A program made the translations under genes and the position numbers. From the NCBI GenBank assembly GCA_032717465.1, contig CM064632.1, positions 29,868,926 to 29,932,925 on the forward strand: a stretch of DNA of 64,000 nt, read 5' to 3'. This document shows, piece by piece, positions 38,303 to 51,491 of the stretch; the first letter of the stretch is position 1, and each line of letters starts with the position of its first letter. Source of the stretch: Coenobita brevimanus (Eukaryota; Arthropoda; Malacostraca; Decapoda; Coenobitidae). A model generated the notes under the pieces. The model saw only the letters and a list, made by a program, of their open reading frames with translations. It did not search any database and had not been told where the DNA came from.

Positions 38303-38513
38303 CGCTTTTTACTCTAACTTGGCCTAAAATTGCTCTCTCTCCACTTTAAAGCTGAGTTGTAACAACAGATTAACACTAGAATATGGTTGCTAATCAGGAA
38401 GAAGTGCTACGGAGAGGATGTAGGGAGGAAGCACTTCCTTCTGCCAATGAGCCACTTGAAATAAGCTGCGAAAGGGCGAAATTCTGGGCCAAGATAAGGT
38501 GAAAGAACTATGG
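38303..38513. repeat. Foldback repeat, family 3 (outside the arms)
   Basis: 211 bp. Starts CTTTTTACTCTAACTTGGCC and ends GGGCCAAGATAAGGTGAAAG, the clearest terminal inverted repeat of the family. Interior includes GAAGAAGTGCTACGGAGAGG. Confidence 0.75.
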
Positions 38514-38643
38514 GATACATGTCCTAGCCTGTCTGAGATGGTTGCACTGGTGGGTACATGTGGAAACTGTCTCCACACCTCGTAAAGCGTATTATGGCTG
38601 CATTTGTGTGTGCCTCTGTATGTCTCCTCTCCTTCAGCTAGTA

Positions 38644-38647
<4 letters not shown>

Positions 38648-38688
<41 letters not shown>
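38648..38688. repeat. (CT)n microsatellite
   Basis: About 40 bp of CT. Confidence 0.95.
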
Positions 38689-38692
<4 letters not shown>

Positions 38693-38955
38693 GCTTTGCT
38701 ATCCTACTCTTATAATTTTGTGTCTGAGCATAAACTTTTGTGTTATACCTTTTCTGGGCAATTTCGAAATTTAATTATACGAGGGAACCGTAGATCCTGA
38801 TGCCACGCGACAAAGTGCCAACAGGCGAATGGCGGTGCGCTATGTACTCTTCATGCAATATCTCACGTAGAGCAACTATAGACAGAAGGGTTTAACATAA
38901 AGGACAACTAGTGATGAGCATAATATTTGTGCAGGTACTGTAGCTTCTACTACAT

Positions 38956-38957
<2 letters not shown>

Positions 38958-39026
<69 letters not shown>
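38958..39026. repeat. (CT)n microsatellite
   Basis: About 69 bp of CT; an A run follows at 39081-39101, and a family 1 half-site (AGCAGACGATTTTGTTCAG) at about 39200-39218. Confidence 0.95.
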
Positions 39027-39030
<4 letters not shown>

Positions 39031-39293
39031 CAAGTCTTTCGCTGAGGTTGGAGCTCGTAGATATGATACTCAAGAAACCACAAAAAAAAAAAAAAAAAAA
39101 AATCGTTCAAGTGAAAACATTTTAGAAACGGTTTCCACAACAATGTCTAGTAAGGCTTTCTCTCCTCCTGATCCCGTAAGAACACTGCTTAGGTTAATAG
39201 CAGACGATTTTGTTCAGTCGAAAAAACTAAAGTCAAAACGTTACACTTCTATACTCTGAGTAAAAACTACTGATAGGAAAGCCTGACTAGCCA

Positions 39294-39910
39294 GTAGCAT
39301 ATTCAGCTTCTGTGACTCACTCTTAACTAACATGTTCAGCTTGTGACTCACTCATAGCTAACATGCTCAGCTTCTGTGACTCACTCTTAGCTAATATGTT
39401 CAGCTTGTGACTCACTCTTAGCTAACATGTTCAGCTTCTGTGACTCACTCTTAGCTAACATGTTCAGCTTGTGACTCACTCTTAGCTAACATGTTCAGCT
39501 TGTAACTCACTCTTAGCTAACATGTTCAGCTTGTAACTCACTCTTAGCTAACATGTTCAGCTTGTAACTCACTCTTAGCTAACATGTTCAGCTTCTGTGA
39601 CTCACTCTTAGCTAACATGTTAAGCTTGTGACTCACTCTTTACTAACATGTTCAGCTTCTGTGACTCACTCTTTACTAACATGTTCAGCTTCTGTGACTC
39701 ACTCTTAGCTAACATATTCAGCTTTTGACTCACTCTTAGCTAACATGTTCAGCTTCTGTGACTCACTCTTAGCTAACATGTTCAGCTTCTGTGACTCACT
39801 TTTTACTAACATGTTCAGTTTCTGTGACTCACTCTTAGCTAATATGTTCAGCTACTGTGACTAACTCTTTGCTAACATGTTCAGCTTCTGTGACTCACTC
39901 TTAGCTAACA
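39294..39910. repeat. 31/33-bp minisatellite carrying TGACTCA
   Basis: About 19 tandem units reading TTCAGCTTCTGTGACTCACT then CTTAGCTAACATG; a 31-bp variant lacks CT. Fifteen units carry the perfect heptamer TGACTCA, three have TAACTCA and one TGACTAA (my count by eye). TGACTCA is the consensus for AP-1 (Jun/Fos) factors in animals. The variants are clustered (three TAACTCA units in a row at 39500-39570), a sign of local unit duplication. Confidence 0.95.
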
Positions 39911-40068
39911 AAATCGTTTGCTAGAAGGTGGTTTAGATTACTAGAGTTGTACTAATTATAAGGGGGTCAATGAAGTAATAATCATCAGGTTCCTGTGGCT
40001 AATTTTTGGCAGGAAAAATTGTATGCGGTTAGACAGAATAAAATACAAGTGTTGTCTCGACCATAACA

Positions 40069-40071
<3 letters not shown>

Positions 40072-40134
<63 letters not shown>
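40072..40134. repeat. (AC)n microsatellite
   Basis: About 63 bp of AC. Confidence 0.97.
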
Positions 40135-40136
<2 letters not shown>

Positions 40137-40771
40137 CTTAAGAACAGTAACAGGATGCACGAAGACCACAAACAGAGATCGCCTTCATCAAGAAGAAAAA
40201 TATTTTCAGTTAAGGATCAAATGAATATGAGAAGCAGACAAGTCATCGTTTCAGGCTAAGACAAATCTCACCTTTTTTACTCTATGTTGCATCGTCCCCA
40301 CTACAAAGAAGCATAAAACGAACAATTATTCAACATTTATAAACAACGTGAGTCAAGAACATACTCTTCCTCCCGCCCACACTACGCTTCACAAACACAT
40401 AAACAATAACCACCACAGCCGTCCATAACTGAGTTAAATAGCAACCTACAGGAACCACCACCAGACATCTACTTCTCAAAAACTACCCTACATAGTCAGA
40501 CACGAGTTTACCTAGCCAAACTGTGATGAGGCCACCACTCTTCCCTGCTACAGCACTACACATGAAACAACTCACACACATCCACTACGGCCACATTGCA
40601 ATATAGTTCCCGCACCACAACACACTTATTCACCTCATGCATCACACTATCACAACACAGACAATCCCTTAATGTAACCTCAACAAAAGATCTTTGGAAA
40701 TGACCAACTGAAATGGCTGGTTTCCTGTGGTCCACTGAGTTCACATCAGATATGGCTGAGATGCAACAACA
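40135..40771. other. Non-coding, no feature seen
   Basis: CA-rich unique DNA with only short stop-interrupted frames. Confidence 0.3.
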
Positions 40772-42009
<1,238 letters not shown>

Positions 42010-42014
42010 CACTT

Positions 42015-42145
42015 CATTCAGCTCATCACAATAAGTCCTCAGAATAAGACGTCTGATAGGGAAGGGGTGATGAAGGCTACGTGTAACCTATCTTGTTTGA
42101 AATCACCACTGAGCTAAATAAAAGTGCCCGAGAGTAGAAAGGGTA
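42015..42145. repeat. Degenerate foldback repeat, family 1
   Basis: ACTTCATTCAGCTCATCAC on the left and TGAGCTAAATAAAAGTGCCC plus GAGAGTAG on the right are diverged arms; the loop has AAGACGTCTGATAGGG and GGGGTGATGAAGGCT, matching family loops in reverse complement. Confidence 0.45.
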
Positions 42146-42464
42146 AAACAAGAAAAACATCACTCTAATGAGTGTTATTCACAGTATGAGTTACTGTACA
42201 TATACCTTCAATCCCTCCCCCCCCCCCACACACACACACACTGCTTCACGATTCGCTAGCGTGGCTTTTTTTTTTTTCTTTTTTTAAGTGCGACCATATG
42301 GGGCGGGCAATCCACTGCTATGGCTGAAGCTGTAATATTAAAGGTAAACCTTGGGAAAAGGATAAGTCATCTTGGGGAGAGCGCGAGGATTCCAGGGCCT
42401 TGTGTATGTGGGGAGGTGGGTGGTGGGTTGCTCTCTCTCTCTCTCTCTCTCTCCCTGCTTTGAA

Positions 42465-42642
42465 TATTGTGCAGCACCTCTTCCTGGGCGATTTATTTTG
42501 TTCTAACTGCACCTCACTATCCTCTTGTCTTTCAGTAACACAATATAAGTTTATACTAATATGCGATAAACAATATACGACAGGATCTTAAGATGTAATG
42601 GGCAAAATATATCACTAAGGATGGGGAGTTTTGAAGCCTCCT
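42465..42642. repeat. Degenerate foldback repeat, family 2
   Basis: CACCTCTTCCTGGGCGATTT on the left and AAAATATATCACTAAGGATG with GGGGAGTTTTGAAGCCTCC on the right match the two inverted ends of the family. Confidence 0.55.
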
Positions 42643-42651
42643 ATCTAACAG

Positions 42652-42657
<6 letters not shown>

Positions 42658-42712
<55 letters not shown>
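42658..42712. repeat. (CT)n microsatellite
   Basis: Two CT blocks broken by one GT. Confidence 0.95.
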
Positions 42713-42737
42713 CCAAAACGTGAGCAATATGACATGA

Positions 42738-43470
42738 AAGTATTACTGTAACTTTATCTAGCATTAGTAAGGCCACATTTAGACTACGCTATGCAATTTT
42801 GGTCCCAGTACTATATAATGGATATAGATTTGTTTGAAAATGTACAGAGAATAATGACATAATGATACATAACATTCGGAACCTTTCATATGAATACAGA
42901 CTGAAAAGACTAAATTTGCACTCACTAAAAAGGCATAGAGGATGAAGGGAATAAATAAGGGAGATATTACCAAGGTGCTTAAAGTAAGCGTACAGGTTAG
43001 AACTCGAGCTAATGGTTTCAAACTTGATACATTCTGTTTTCGTAAAGTCATAGGTAGAAATTGGTTTGGGAACAGAGTAGTGGACGAATGGAATAAGGTG
43101 CCTAGTGATGTAGTTGCTGCCCCTTCCACTGAGTTTCAAATATAGGCTAGAAAAGACTATGACAAGTAAGAGATGAATTTTTAAAAAATCTAATAACCAG
43201 GACTCATTCATTCTTTTTCCTTTTCACGTTTCACTACGTTAGTCTCTTCTCCTGTCTCACTTTCATGTAAAATTGCCGTAAGTTGTTTCTATAATGCGAG
43301 CTTTTTTTTTTTCTCTGCCAATTTCCACAGGAGGGTTTGGTGGGCGGGGCAGAGCCTCCATCTTTGCTATCCTTGTCTTATTCTAGTAGTATAGTCACAC
43401 TCTTTTTGGAGCTGCCTAGCATGGATCAAATGGCCTACTGCAGTTATTCTCTCTTCTCATGTTCTTACGC
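42738..43470 (+). pseudogene. LINE (CR1/L2-like) reverse transcriptase C-terminus and 3' UTR
   Basis: ALVRPHLDYAMQFWSQYY and DLFENVQR at 42768-42855 match the conserved region after the catalytic core (RPHLEY, LEKVQRR). After stops and frame changes the protein resumes at 42942 with MKGINKGDITKVLKVS, TRANGFKLDTFCFRK and NRVVDEWNKVPSDVV, the classic CR1/L2 C-terminus, ending near 43145-43170. Downstream to about 43470 is the 3' UTR, with GGCCTACTGCAG and TTCTCATGTTCTTAC, words I recall from crustacean LINE 3' ends. It is 5'-truncated with several stops, so a fossil. Confidence 0.82.
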
Positions 43471-43480
43471 TCGAATATAG

Positions 43481-43485
<5 letters not shown>

Positions 43486-43532
<47 letters not shown>
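43486..43532. repeat. (CT)n microsatellite
   Basis: About 47 bp; followed by pyrimidine-rich DNA to about 43970. Confidence 0.95.
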
Positions 43533-43535
<3 letters not shown>

Positions 43536-43970
43536 TACGAAAAATTGCAATTTACACCGCTGGATAAGATTGTGATTTTTGGTTCTCCTCTATTCTCCTC
43601 AATCCCTTCATCCTCTTCTTTCCGCCTCCATTCCTCCTCCGTTTCGTTTTTCAGTTCCCTCCACTTCTGGGACACGTTTCTAGTTTCATTCATTTCTACT
43701 TCCTCCATTCTAGCTTCTCCCCGTCTAATTTCCCCCATTTTCCCCTCTTTCCCTACATCGTTCATTTCTGCCTGCTCCTTCTCCATTTTTCTCTGGTTTT
43801 CATGTCCCTTCGCTTTACATTGGCGGCAAAATGTGTTGTAAAAAATAAAAAAATACTATTCCTGGTTTTCCTCTTTCCCCTCCTCTTCACTCCCCTTATC
43901 CTCTCCGTTCTGCTTCTCATCCTCCTCAATTTCATTTTCTTCCTACTCCTTTTCCTCCCTTTTCTCTCGC

Positions 43971-44304
43971 GGAATCCATTTCGAATTGCGGCGGAGAATT
44001 CCTCATGCAAGATAACAGCACGAGAGGAAGGGAAGACGGGCGGGGAAGAGGAACCTCAGGAGTGCTGGAAGGGAGTGAGAGAAGGGTTGAGCTAGACAGA
44101 TAGGAAGGCAGGAAGGGTGAGGATAAGGATAAAATAACATTCAGTGCAATGAAAGGACTGACAGTGTCGTTCAGGTGGACAGGAAGGAAATGAGGAAGGG
44201 CGAAGATGTGGATAATAAAGTAAATTGTGCACAAAATTAGTGCCACGTTTGTTGGTGGCATAGGCTTGGTAGGTAGGAAGATAAAACTGAGAGATGAAAA
44301 AAAT

Positions 44305-44349
<45 letters not shown>

Positions 44350-44810
44350 GACAGAGACAGACAGACAGAGGTGGGGAAAATAAAGCAAAACCTAACACAA
44401 GAGGAAAGGACAGGAGTGGGAGTGAACACGGTAGCTTGGTATGGAGGTTGGGAAGGAAAAAAATGGAAAATGAAGGAAAATAAATATATAATCATCAAAG
44501 AATACGTGGCAGAAGATAGGCAGGAGGGGAGACAGAGACGAGAGAGATAAGAAAAACATACAGCACAGGAAACATGGACGGACGGAAGAGAGTGGCTGGG
44601 GCAGTAATGGAAGAAGAGAGTAATATAGAAACATACAGATGAAAAAAGGAAGCAAGAGAGTGGCTGGGATAAGAGAAAATGGAGAATAAAAGAGAGAAAA
44701 TGAAGAAAACGAAGCAGAGAAAAAATGCTAAAAAAAAAAAAAAAAAAAAAGGAAACGAAGAGGGAAAGATTAAAAAAGGATCACTCATAAAGCAGGAGCC
44801 AAATATTTGA
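43971..44810. repeat. Purine-rich DNA with (GACA)n
   Basis: (GA)n and (GACA)n at 44306-44370 in a GGAAG/GAGA-rich background; poly-A at 44730-44750. No gene. Confidence 0.6.
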
Positions 44811-45440
44811 CTTTACCCTGTGCTCCTGATATTTGACAGATTAACCTCAATATCAAATTACTTCATCCTTGCCTAAATCTTAACTCCTGCACCAGCTTTG
44901 GGTCAAATCACATCAAGACTGGGCTGACTTTGCCCAGTGACCTATTTCTTTGACATTTTCCAGTGGCCAGTAACAGAACGTTTTCACTACTGAATCTTTT
45001 TATCACTTCTTTACCCTCAACATTTTCACAAAGCTCAATTTAAATCGGATAAATGCCAACTTGAACTTATCATGTGATCCTGACCTTCGACATCACTGAT
45101 CTAGGAAACAATTGATCAATCTTTTGGATGCCTTTAATCTCATCCACCAAGTCTGATGCAGATAAAATAAAAACTGTTTTAGCTATTTACTTGACACACA
45201 AGCACAGAGGTAGAAATTTGACCTTGCCTTGTGACCTTGACCTTTGATTAATCGTTCTCCACACTGAATTCCTTCTGTCTTCCCTGACATTAAACCCTTC
45301 CACTATGACTGGCTCAAATCAGATTAAATCAAACGGGTATTAATATGTAACCCTGGGCTATGGCATTTCCCTGTGACCTTTAGCTCTGTACTCAAAACCT
45401 AATCTGTTCCTGAAAGTTTGGTTGAAATTGGACAATAAGT
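44811..45440 (+). repeat. Interspersed repeat with TGACCTTGACCTTTGA motifs, cluster 1
   Basis: Degenerate copies of a module about 120-160 bp long: a CCCTGTGACCTTGACCTTTG-like head (44811, 44930, 45070, 45220, 45368), then ATTACTTCATCCTTGCCTAA and CTTTGGGTCAAATCACATCA-like tails. The best head is CTTGTGACCTTGACCTTTGA at about 45227-45246. Similar to the cluster at 58010-58500. Confidence 0.75.
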
Positions 45441-45550
45441 TGACCACAGTACCAACGCCCACACACCTACACCCTGTCAACACACAAGAACACTGTCAAC
45501 CAATACCACTCTAACAACACAACTATCAGCTCAAACACATAAACTGCTTT

Positions 45551-45657
<107 letters not shown>

Positions 45658-45879
45658 TTACTGTTAACATATCAACACAAACACATAAACTACTTTCCAC
45701 AAACACACCCACAGGCGCAATAACCAGAAGAACACAGAACACCTCCATCCTCAAACACCAGCACACACAATCAACACATAAACGCCTCTGTTTGCCTCCC
45801 CACCAGCAGCAAATGCTCCTCCTGCCAGCTTATGTCCATCAACACGCTGGGAATTATTCACGGCGGCTGCAGAAGAGAG

Positions 45880-46562
45880 GAGGGTGAGGCAGAGGAGACA
45901 GGGGGAAGAGGGAGAAGGGAGGAGGAGAGAAATGGAGGAGAGAGAAGAGAGAAAAAGAGAGAAGGGTGAGAAAGAGGGAGAAGAGAGGAGAAGGAAAGAC
46001 ATGGAGGAGGGAGAAGAGAGAAGAGAAATTGGTGTGGGAGAGGGGACAGGTGGAAGATGAAGAAGAGAGGAAGAAAGAAATGGAGAAGGAAGAAGAGAGA
46101 AGAGAGAGGGGTGAGAAAGAGGCGACAGGGAGAGGAGTAGGAAGAGAGGAGAAAGAGAGAAATGGAGGAGGAGAAAACTGAAGGTGGGAGGAGATAAATG
46201 CAGGAGAGAGTTGACAGAAATAGAGGAAAAAGGAGAAAAATGGAGAAGCGAGAAGAAAGGAGGAGAGAAATGGCGGAGGGAGAAGAGAGAAGAACGAGAG
46301 AAAAAGAAAAGGGATAGGAAGGAGAAAAATGCAATAGCGGAGGCAAGAGATGGAGACCAGAGAGAAGAGCGAGAAATAGAAGTAAATGGGAAAGAGATAG
46401 AAAAGGAAGAAGAAAGGGAAAAGAGAAAGAAGAGAAAAAGAGAATGGGTGTGATGAGAAGGCAAGGGAAATAAGGTGAAACTGGAGAGAAAGAGAAATGA
46501 TACGGAAGAGAGGGTGAGGGTAGGAAGCGAGGAAAAGGAGGGAAAAGGAGGCAGAAAAGAAA

Positions 46563-46604
<42 letters not shown>

Positions 46605-46615
46605 GGGGAATGTTA
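45880..46615 (+). repeat. Near-continuous purine tract
   Basis: More than 700 bp almost wholly A and G on the plus strand (GAGAAGAGAG words), ending in (AG)n at 46568-46602. Minus-strand frames of 237 and 269 codons through it are Ser/Leu/Phe/Pro strings and not genes. Confidence 0.85.
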
Positions 46616-46716
46616 TAAAGACCGCAGGTGCTTTGGACTTACTCAAGACGGCCGAGTTTATTTTCAAGTGGAGTAAGCAGTGAGGGATTTAGAAAGTCCT
46701 AATCATGCGCGAGATA

Positions 46717-46750
<34 letters not shown>

Positions 46751-46847
46751 AGGCTTTGTATTTTACTCTAGCTAACTCCTGGAGATTTCAATTGCTTTTT
46801 TTCAGCTGCTTCTCCTTAACTTCTTGCGTTCATTCTCCTCCCACAAA

Positions 46848-47935
46848 TCTATCTATCTATCTATATACCTAGGCTGCTTCCCCCAAGGAAAGGGAGGTAG
46901 CCGAGACAGGACGACTCACTCTCCATTTACTCATCCATTCAAACACATTTATTCGCATCTTAGCCCCAAAGGGGAGAACGGACAGATCCTCACTGCATCA
47001 CAACGCACAAGGGTCAACTGCGCAATGCAATCAGTGACATCCACAGCAGGGCCCGACAGCAGAACTGGTTAACCCCTGCCACATCATAACAGACCCATCC
47101 CCTTACCCGCACCTGACCTGACTAGCTGATCAGACCAAAAGCGGGAGAATATCCCCTCAGGGCTGCGTCATCACTTATTCATTCACAATTTCTCTCCATT
47201 TATTTCTGTCACGCACAGCCACTCTTCCTTGCTCAACAGACATCCCTCTCGCATCCAGCGCTCTCTTCACACTGTCCATCCATCCTATTCGTGGTCTTCC
47301 TCTCAGTCTTACACCTCTCACATCAGATCTAGTTATCTTTTTCACCAATCGCTCATTATCCATTCTCTCCATATGCCCAAACCATTGCAACACCCTCTGC
47401 TCAACTCTACCAGCCATCTCCCGAACAACTCCAGTTCTCCTTCGCACTTCATCATTTCGCACTCGATCCATACGCGTCACTCCACACATACTCCTCAGAC
47501 ATCTCATCTCCATTACATTCAAACTTTTCCTCTCTGCTACACCCATATTCCATGTTTCAGCCCCATATAATGCAGTCGGTACCACAACACCCTCATACAG
47601 CCTTCTCTTTACATCAATTCTAAGCGAACGACATTTAAACACTTTTTTCATTCCTCCCAGCACCTTTCCTACTTCATTTATTCTAAACTTCACTTCTGCA
47701 TCTATTCTTCCATCCACAGCAACATGTGACCCTAGATATTTAAAACAATCTACCTCCTCAAGCAACTCACCATTCAAAACTATATTCATCCCCCTACCAT
47801 CTATCAACCTCGTACACTTCATCACTTTACTCTTATTCTCATTTACTTTCAATTTCCTCCTTTCACACACCCTTCCAAACTCCTCAAATGCTTCGATAAA
47901 TCTCTGTCTTACTCCTGCAATTGTCTTACGATTTT
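46848..47935 (-). mobile_element. 5'-truncated LINE (RTE-like) with 3' UTR and (TAGA)n tail
   Basis: On the minus strand the element begins within the RT gene near 47935, has a stop at about 47175, then a roughly 310-bp 3' UTR (47174-46867) and ends in tandem TAGA/ATAG units at 46848-46865. A short microsatellite tail is typical of RTE-clade elements, as opposed to poly-A. Truncation at the 5' end is the normal product of target-primed reverse transcription. No target duplication is obvious. Confidence 0.85.
47175..47930 (-). CDS. Reverse transcriptase C-terminal region of the RTE-like LINE (partial)
   Basis: Open without stops from about 47930 (FIEAFEEFGRVCERRKLKVN) through the internal Met at 47870, giving at least 231 codons from that Met. 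Family-typical motifs in order: NENKSKVM, VDCFKYLGSHVAVDGR, VVPTALYGAETWNMG, MRCLRSMCGVTRMDRVRNDE, VLQWFGHMERMDNERLVKKI and RGRPRIGWMDSVKRALDARG. This is the region after the YXDD catalytic core, which is missing. Intactness over 250 codons suggests a young insertion. A full element would have an APE-type endonuclease and full RT upstream; they are absent. Confidence 0.85.
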   Translation of the reverse strand, partial: RKTIAGVRQRFIEAFEEFGRVCERRKLKVNENKSKVMKCTRLIDGRGMNIVLNGELLEEVDCFKYLGSHVAVDGRIDAEVKFRINEVGKVLGGMKKVFKCRSLRIDVKRRLYEGVVVPTALYGAETWNMGVAERKSLNVMEMRCLRSMCGVTRMDRVRNDEVRRRTGVVREMAGRVEQRVLQWFGHMERMDNERLVKKITRSDVRGVRLRGRPRIGWMDSVKRALDARGMSVEQGRVAVRDRNKWREIVNE

Positions 47936-47939
47936 ATCC

Positions 47940-48579
47940 TGATATTCCTTTCAGTCTTGGCGCATCCACAACTTAAAGGTCTTGGTTGGCAGGAACGTCT
48001 AAGGCTTTCATTCAGCTGGCCGTCCTAATCTTCCAAGAACCCGAAGTGGAAAAAAATCACTGTTTCCTATTTTACTGCACTGGGTAATTTTTAAACTGTT
48101 CTTATAATATTCCATGAAGCCAATTTTTTTTTACTTCCAGCTAACACGAGGGAATTTAATTTTTCCATTATTTTTTCCTAATCTGTCACATCCACTACGA
48201 AAAGTCTTGAATTCTTTTTTAATATCAGCTAACGAATCACGGTTTTATACAGCTGTTTTTATATATAATTATATATATAAGAAGACGATTTTATTGACCC
48301 ATTCTCATAATTCCAACTACAGACAGACGATTTCATTCACTGACGATTTATTCAGCTATTCTCATACATAATTCCAACTACAGACAGACGATTTCATTCA
48401 GCTGTTCTTCTACCCTCTTCCGTGTATTAAAAAATGGTACCACAGACAGCAGTTTCGTATTTAATTCAGGCTAATGGCCACCTGTTTCAGTCAGAAAAAA
48501 ACAAACTAAAAACGATTTTCCTTTTCTGATAGATATAAAAAAATACTGTTTTATATTTTATTTAGGTAAGGCAAGACTA
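47940..48579. repeat. Non-coding with tandem family 1 half-sites
   Basis: 48280-48400 has three close copies of the family 1 arm (AAGACGATTTTATTGA, CAGACGATTTCATTCA, CAGACGATTTCATTCAGCTG) separated by a repeated CATAATTCCAACTACAGA linker. No gene. Confidence 0.55.
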
Positions 48580-49060
48580 TTTTAACATCATATTCTAGTG
48601 TTAATCTACTGTTCCATCGCAGCTCTGGGCGACAGACGGCAGTTCTAGGTCACATTTATATAGCAGTTCTTCGTTACTACCTTCATATTTGATGTTAATC
48701 TCTTGTTACCTCGCAGCTTTCTAATGGAGATAGGGCAAATTAAGGTCGTCTCCATAGTACTTCTTTGTGACTAGCATCATTTTCCAGTGTTCATTTACCG
48801 TAACATCGCAGCATTCAAGAAGGAGAGATGACAATTTTAGGGCGATTTCATTGCACTTCTTCATGACTAGCATCATGTTATAATGTTAATCCAATGTTAC
48901 ATCCCAGCTTTAGAGTTGGAGAGATGACACTTTAAGTCGTTTCCATTGCTCCTCTTCGTGACTAGTATCATTCTCGTGTTAATCTATTACTACTCTGCAG
49001 CATTCGAGATGCAGAGATGGATTAAGGTCATGTTTATATAGCACTTCTTCGTGACTACTC
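48580..49060. repeat. 95-bp tandem array derived from foldback family 3
   Basis: Five units of 93-97 bp starting at about 48600, 48694, 48788, 48885 and 48978, each with GTTAATC, a GCAGC-TT word, GGAGAGATG, then CACTTCTTCGTGACTAGCAT and CAT. The same word order occurs once inside the family 3 copies at 16032-16242 and 38303-38513, so one internal module was amplified. Confidence 0.8.
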
Positions 49061-49408
49061 AAGGGTCGTGCTGATGTATAACCTAAGCTGAACTAGTGTA
49101 ACGAAGGCTTGGTTATATTTTCTTCACTCATACAGCAAACAGACATTTCAAAATCAAACCTGAATGAACATTAAAGTGACCAAACACAAATAATTTATCC
49201 CCTTCACTCTGATCACACATGTTGTTGTCTAAGCTATGCAACATCCAGGTAATTTAATTTACACATGAGAGACTTTTACGTGTGAAAGAGTAAATGAAAG
49301 TCGTACCTAACCCCTCCAGGTAGAAAAATATAACCTGATCTGAAAAAATCGCCTTGTTACAGCAAAAATTAAGGATGAAATACGTCTCAAGAATAAAAGG
49401 GTTAGGTC

Positions 49409-49556
49409 GCTACTCTCACAGGTTAAGGAAGCTCCCTAACACCTCTTCCTAAGCGATTTACTTTGCTTATTACACACTGCCGTCTTCTTCTAGTTACTTA
49501 CATCACTCTAGTATCACCATTCTACGCACGAATAACATACAAGACGATCTCAGCCG
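49409..49556. repeat. Left half of foldback family 2
   Basis: CTACTCTCACAGGTTAAGGA then CTCCCTAACACCTCTTCC and GCGATTTACTTTGCTTATT; the right arm is missing or lost. Confidence 0.6.
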
Positions 49557-49614
49557 GCCTCATCCCCCAACTTAGTTTTTTTCCTCTCGTTCACCTGATT
49601 CACATCCTGTCATT

Positions 49615-49617
<3 letters not shown>

Positions 49618-49664
<47 letters not shown>
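49618..49664. repeat. (CT)n microsatellite
   Basis: About 46 bp of CT. Confidence 0.95.
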
Positions 49665-49667
<3 letters not shown>

Positions 49668-50072
49668 TTATACAGCACTAGGTCACAATAAAACACTAAC
49701 TGCTTAATCACAGTGTAAATTTCCATCGCCACTCAGTCTCCAAAGTGACGACCTCAAAGGACACTATTCTCACTGCCTCATAATGGACTGTAACTGGGAA
49801 CAATAATTATCCCTCTAACGACCTTGGAAATCTTGTCTAATGATTTTTTTACGACTTCCCTCTTGTAATTTCGGCGTTATAAAGCCTCCAGGAAATAAAT
49901 ATATTAACGTATTCATTATCACTCTAGCGACGGAAACATTTACAGTAACTTCTTATTTCCTCTATCGCTACATGATATTACTCAGTTTAGGAATGGCTGT
50001 CAAAGGCTGCCATTTCCACCGCCCTAATGGGGTAAACGGGAAAAACGATGTCTCAGGCGATAATTTTCCTTT

Positions 50073-50216
50073 TTATTCTTGCTAGCGCTAGACAGTATTT
50101 TTTTTTTACTCTGGGAAAACCTCTCACAGTTTAGAGATTACCAAGAAAAAGTCTCCATTAAAGTCCTCCAGCATAAAAGGTCTTTAAACTAACAAAATAC
50201 TCAGGTGGTAGCAAGA
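50073..50216. repeat. Foldback repeat, family 1
   Basis: Outer arms TTATTCTTGCTAGCGCTAGA and, on the right, ACTCAGGTGGTAGCAAGA, which are reverse complementary in the TTCTTGCTA portion; the loop has AAGTCTCCATTAAAGTCCTC as in the 6391-6520 copy. Confidence 0.65.
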
Positions 50217-51430
<1,214 letters not shown>

Positions 51431-51443
51431 CCTCCCCACAAAG
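51431..51443 (-). promoter_or_regulatory. Polypurine tract
   Basis: CTTTGTGGGGAGG on the minus strand directly before the 3' LTR. Confidence 0.75.
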
Positions 51444-51491
51444 AAAAAGAAATTTACAAAGGAAATTTCTTATTACTCTAAAACAATCTGT

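Noticed and set aside
39294..39910. CRISPR-like array of regular repeats
   Set aside because: Units are contiguous without unique spacers, the setting is eukaryotic, and no cas-like gene is present; it is a minisatellite.
45751..46667. 237- and 269-codon minus-strand frames
   Set aside because: They lie wholly in the purine tract and consist of Ser/Leu/Phe/Pro strings in two overlapping frames.
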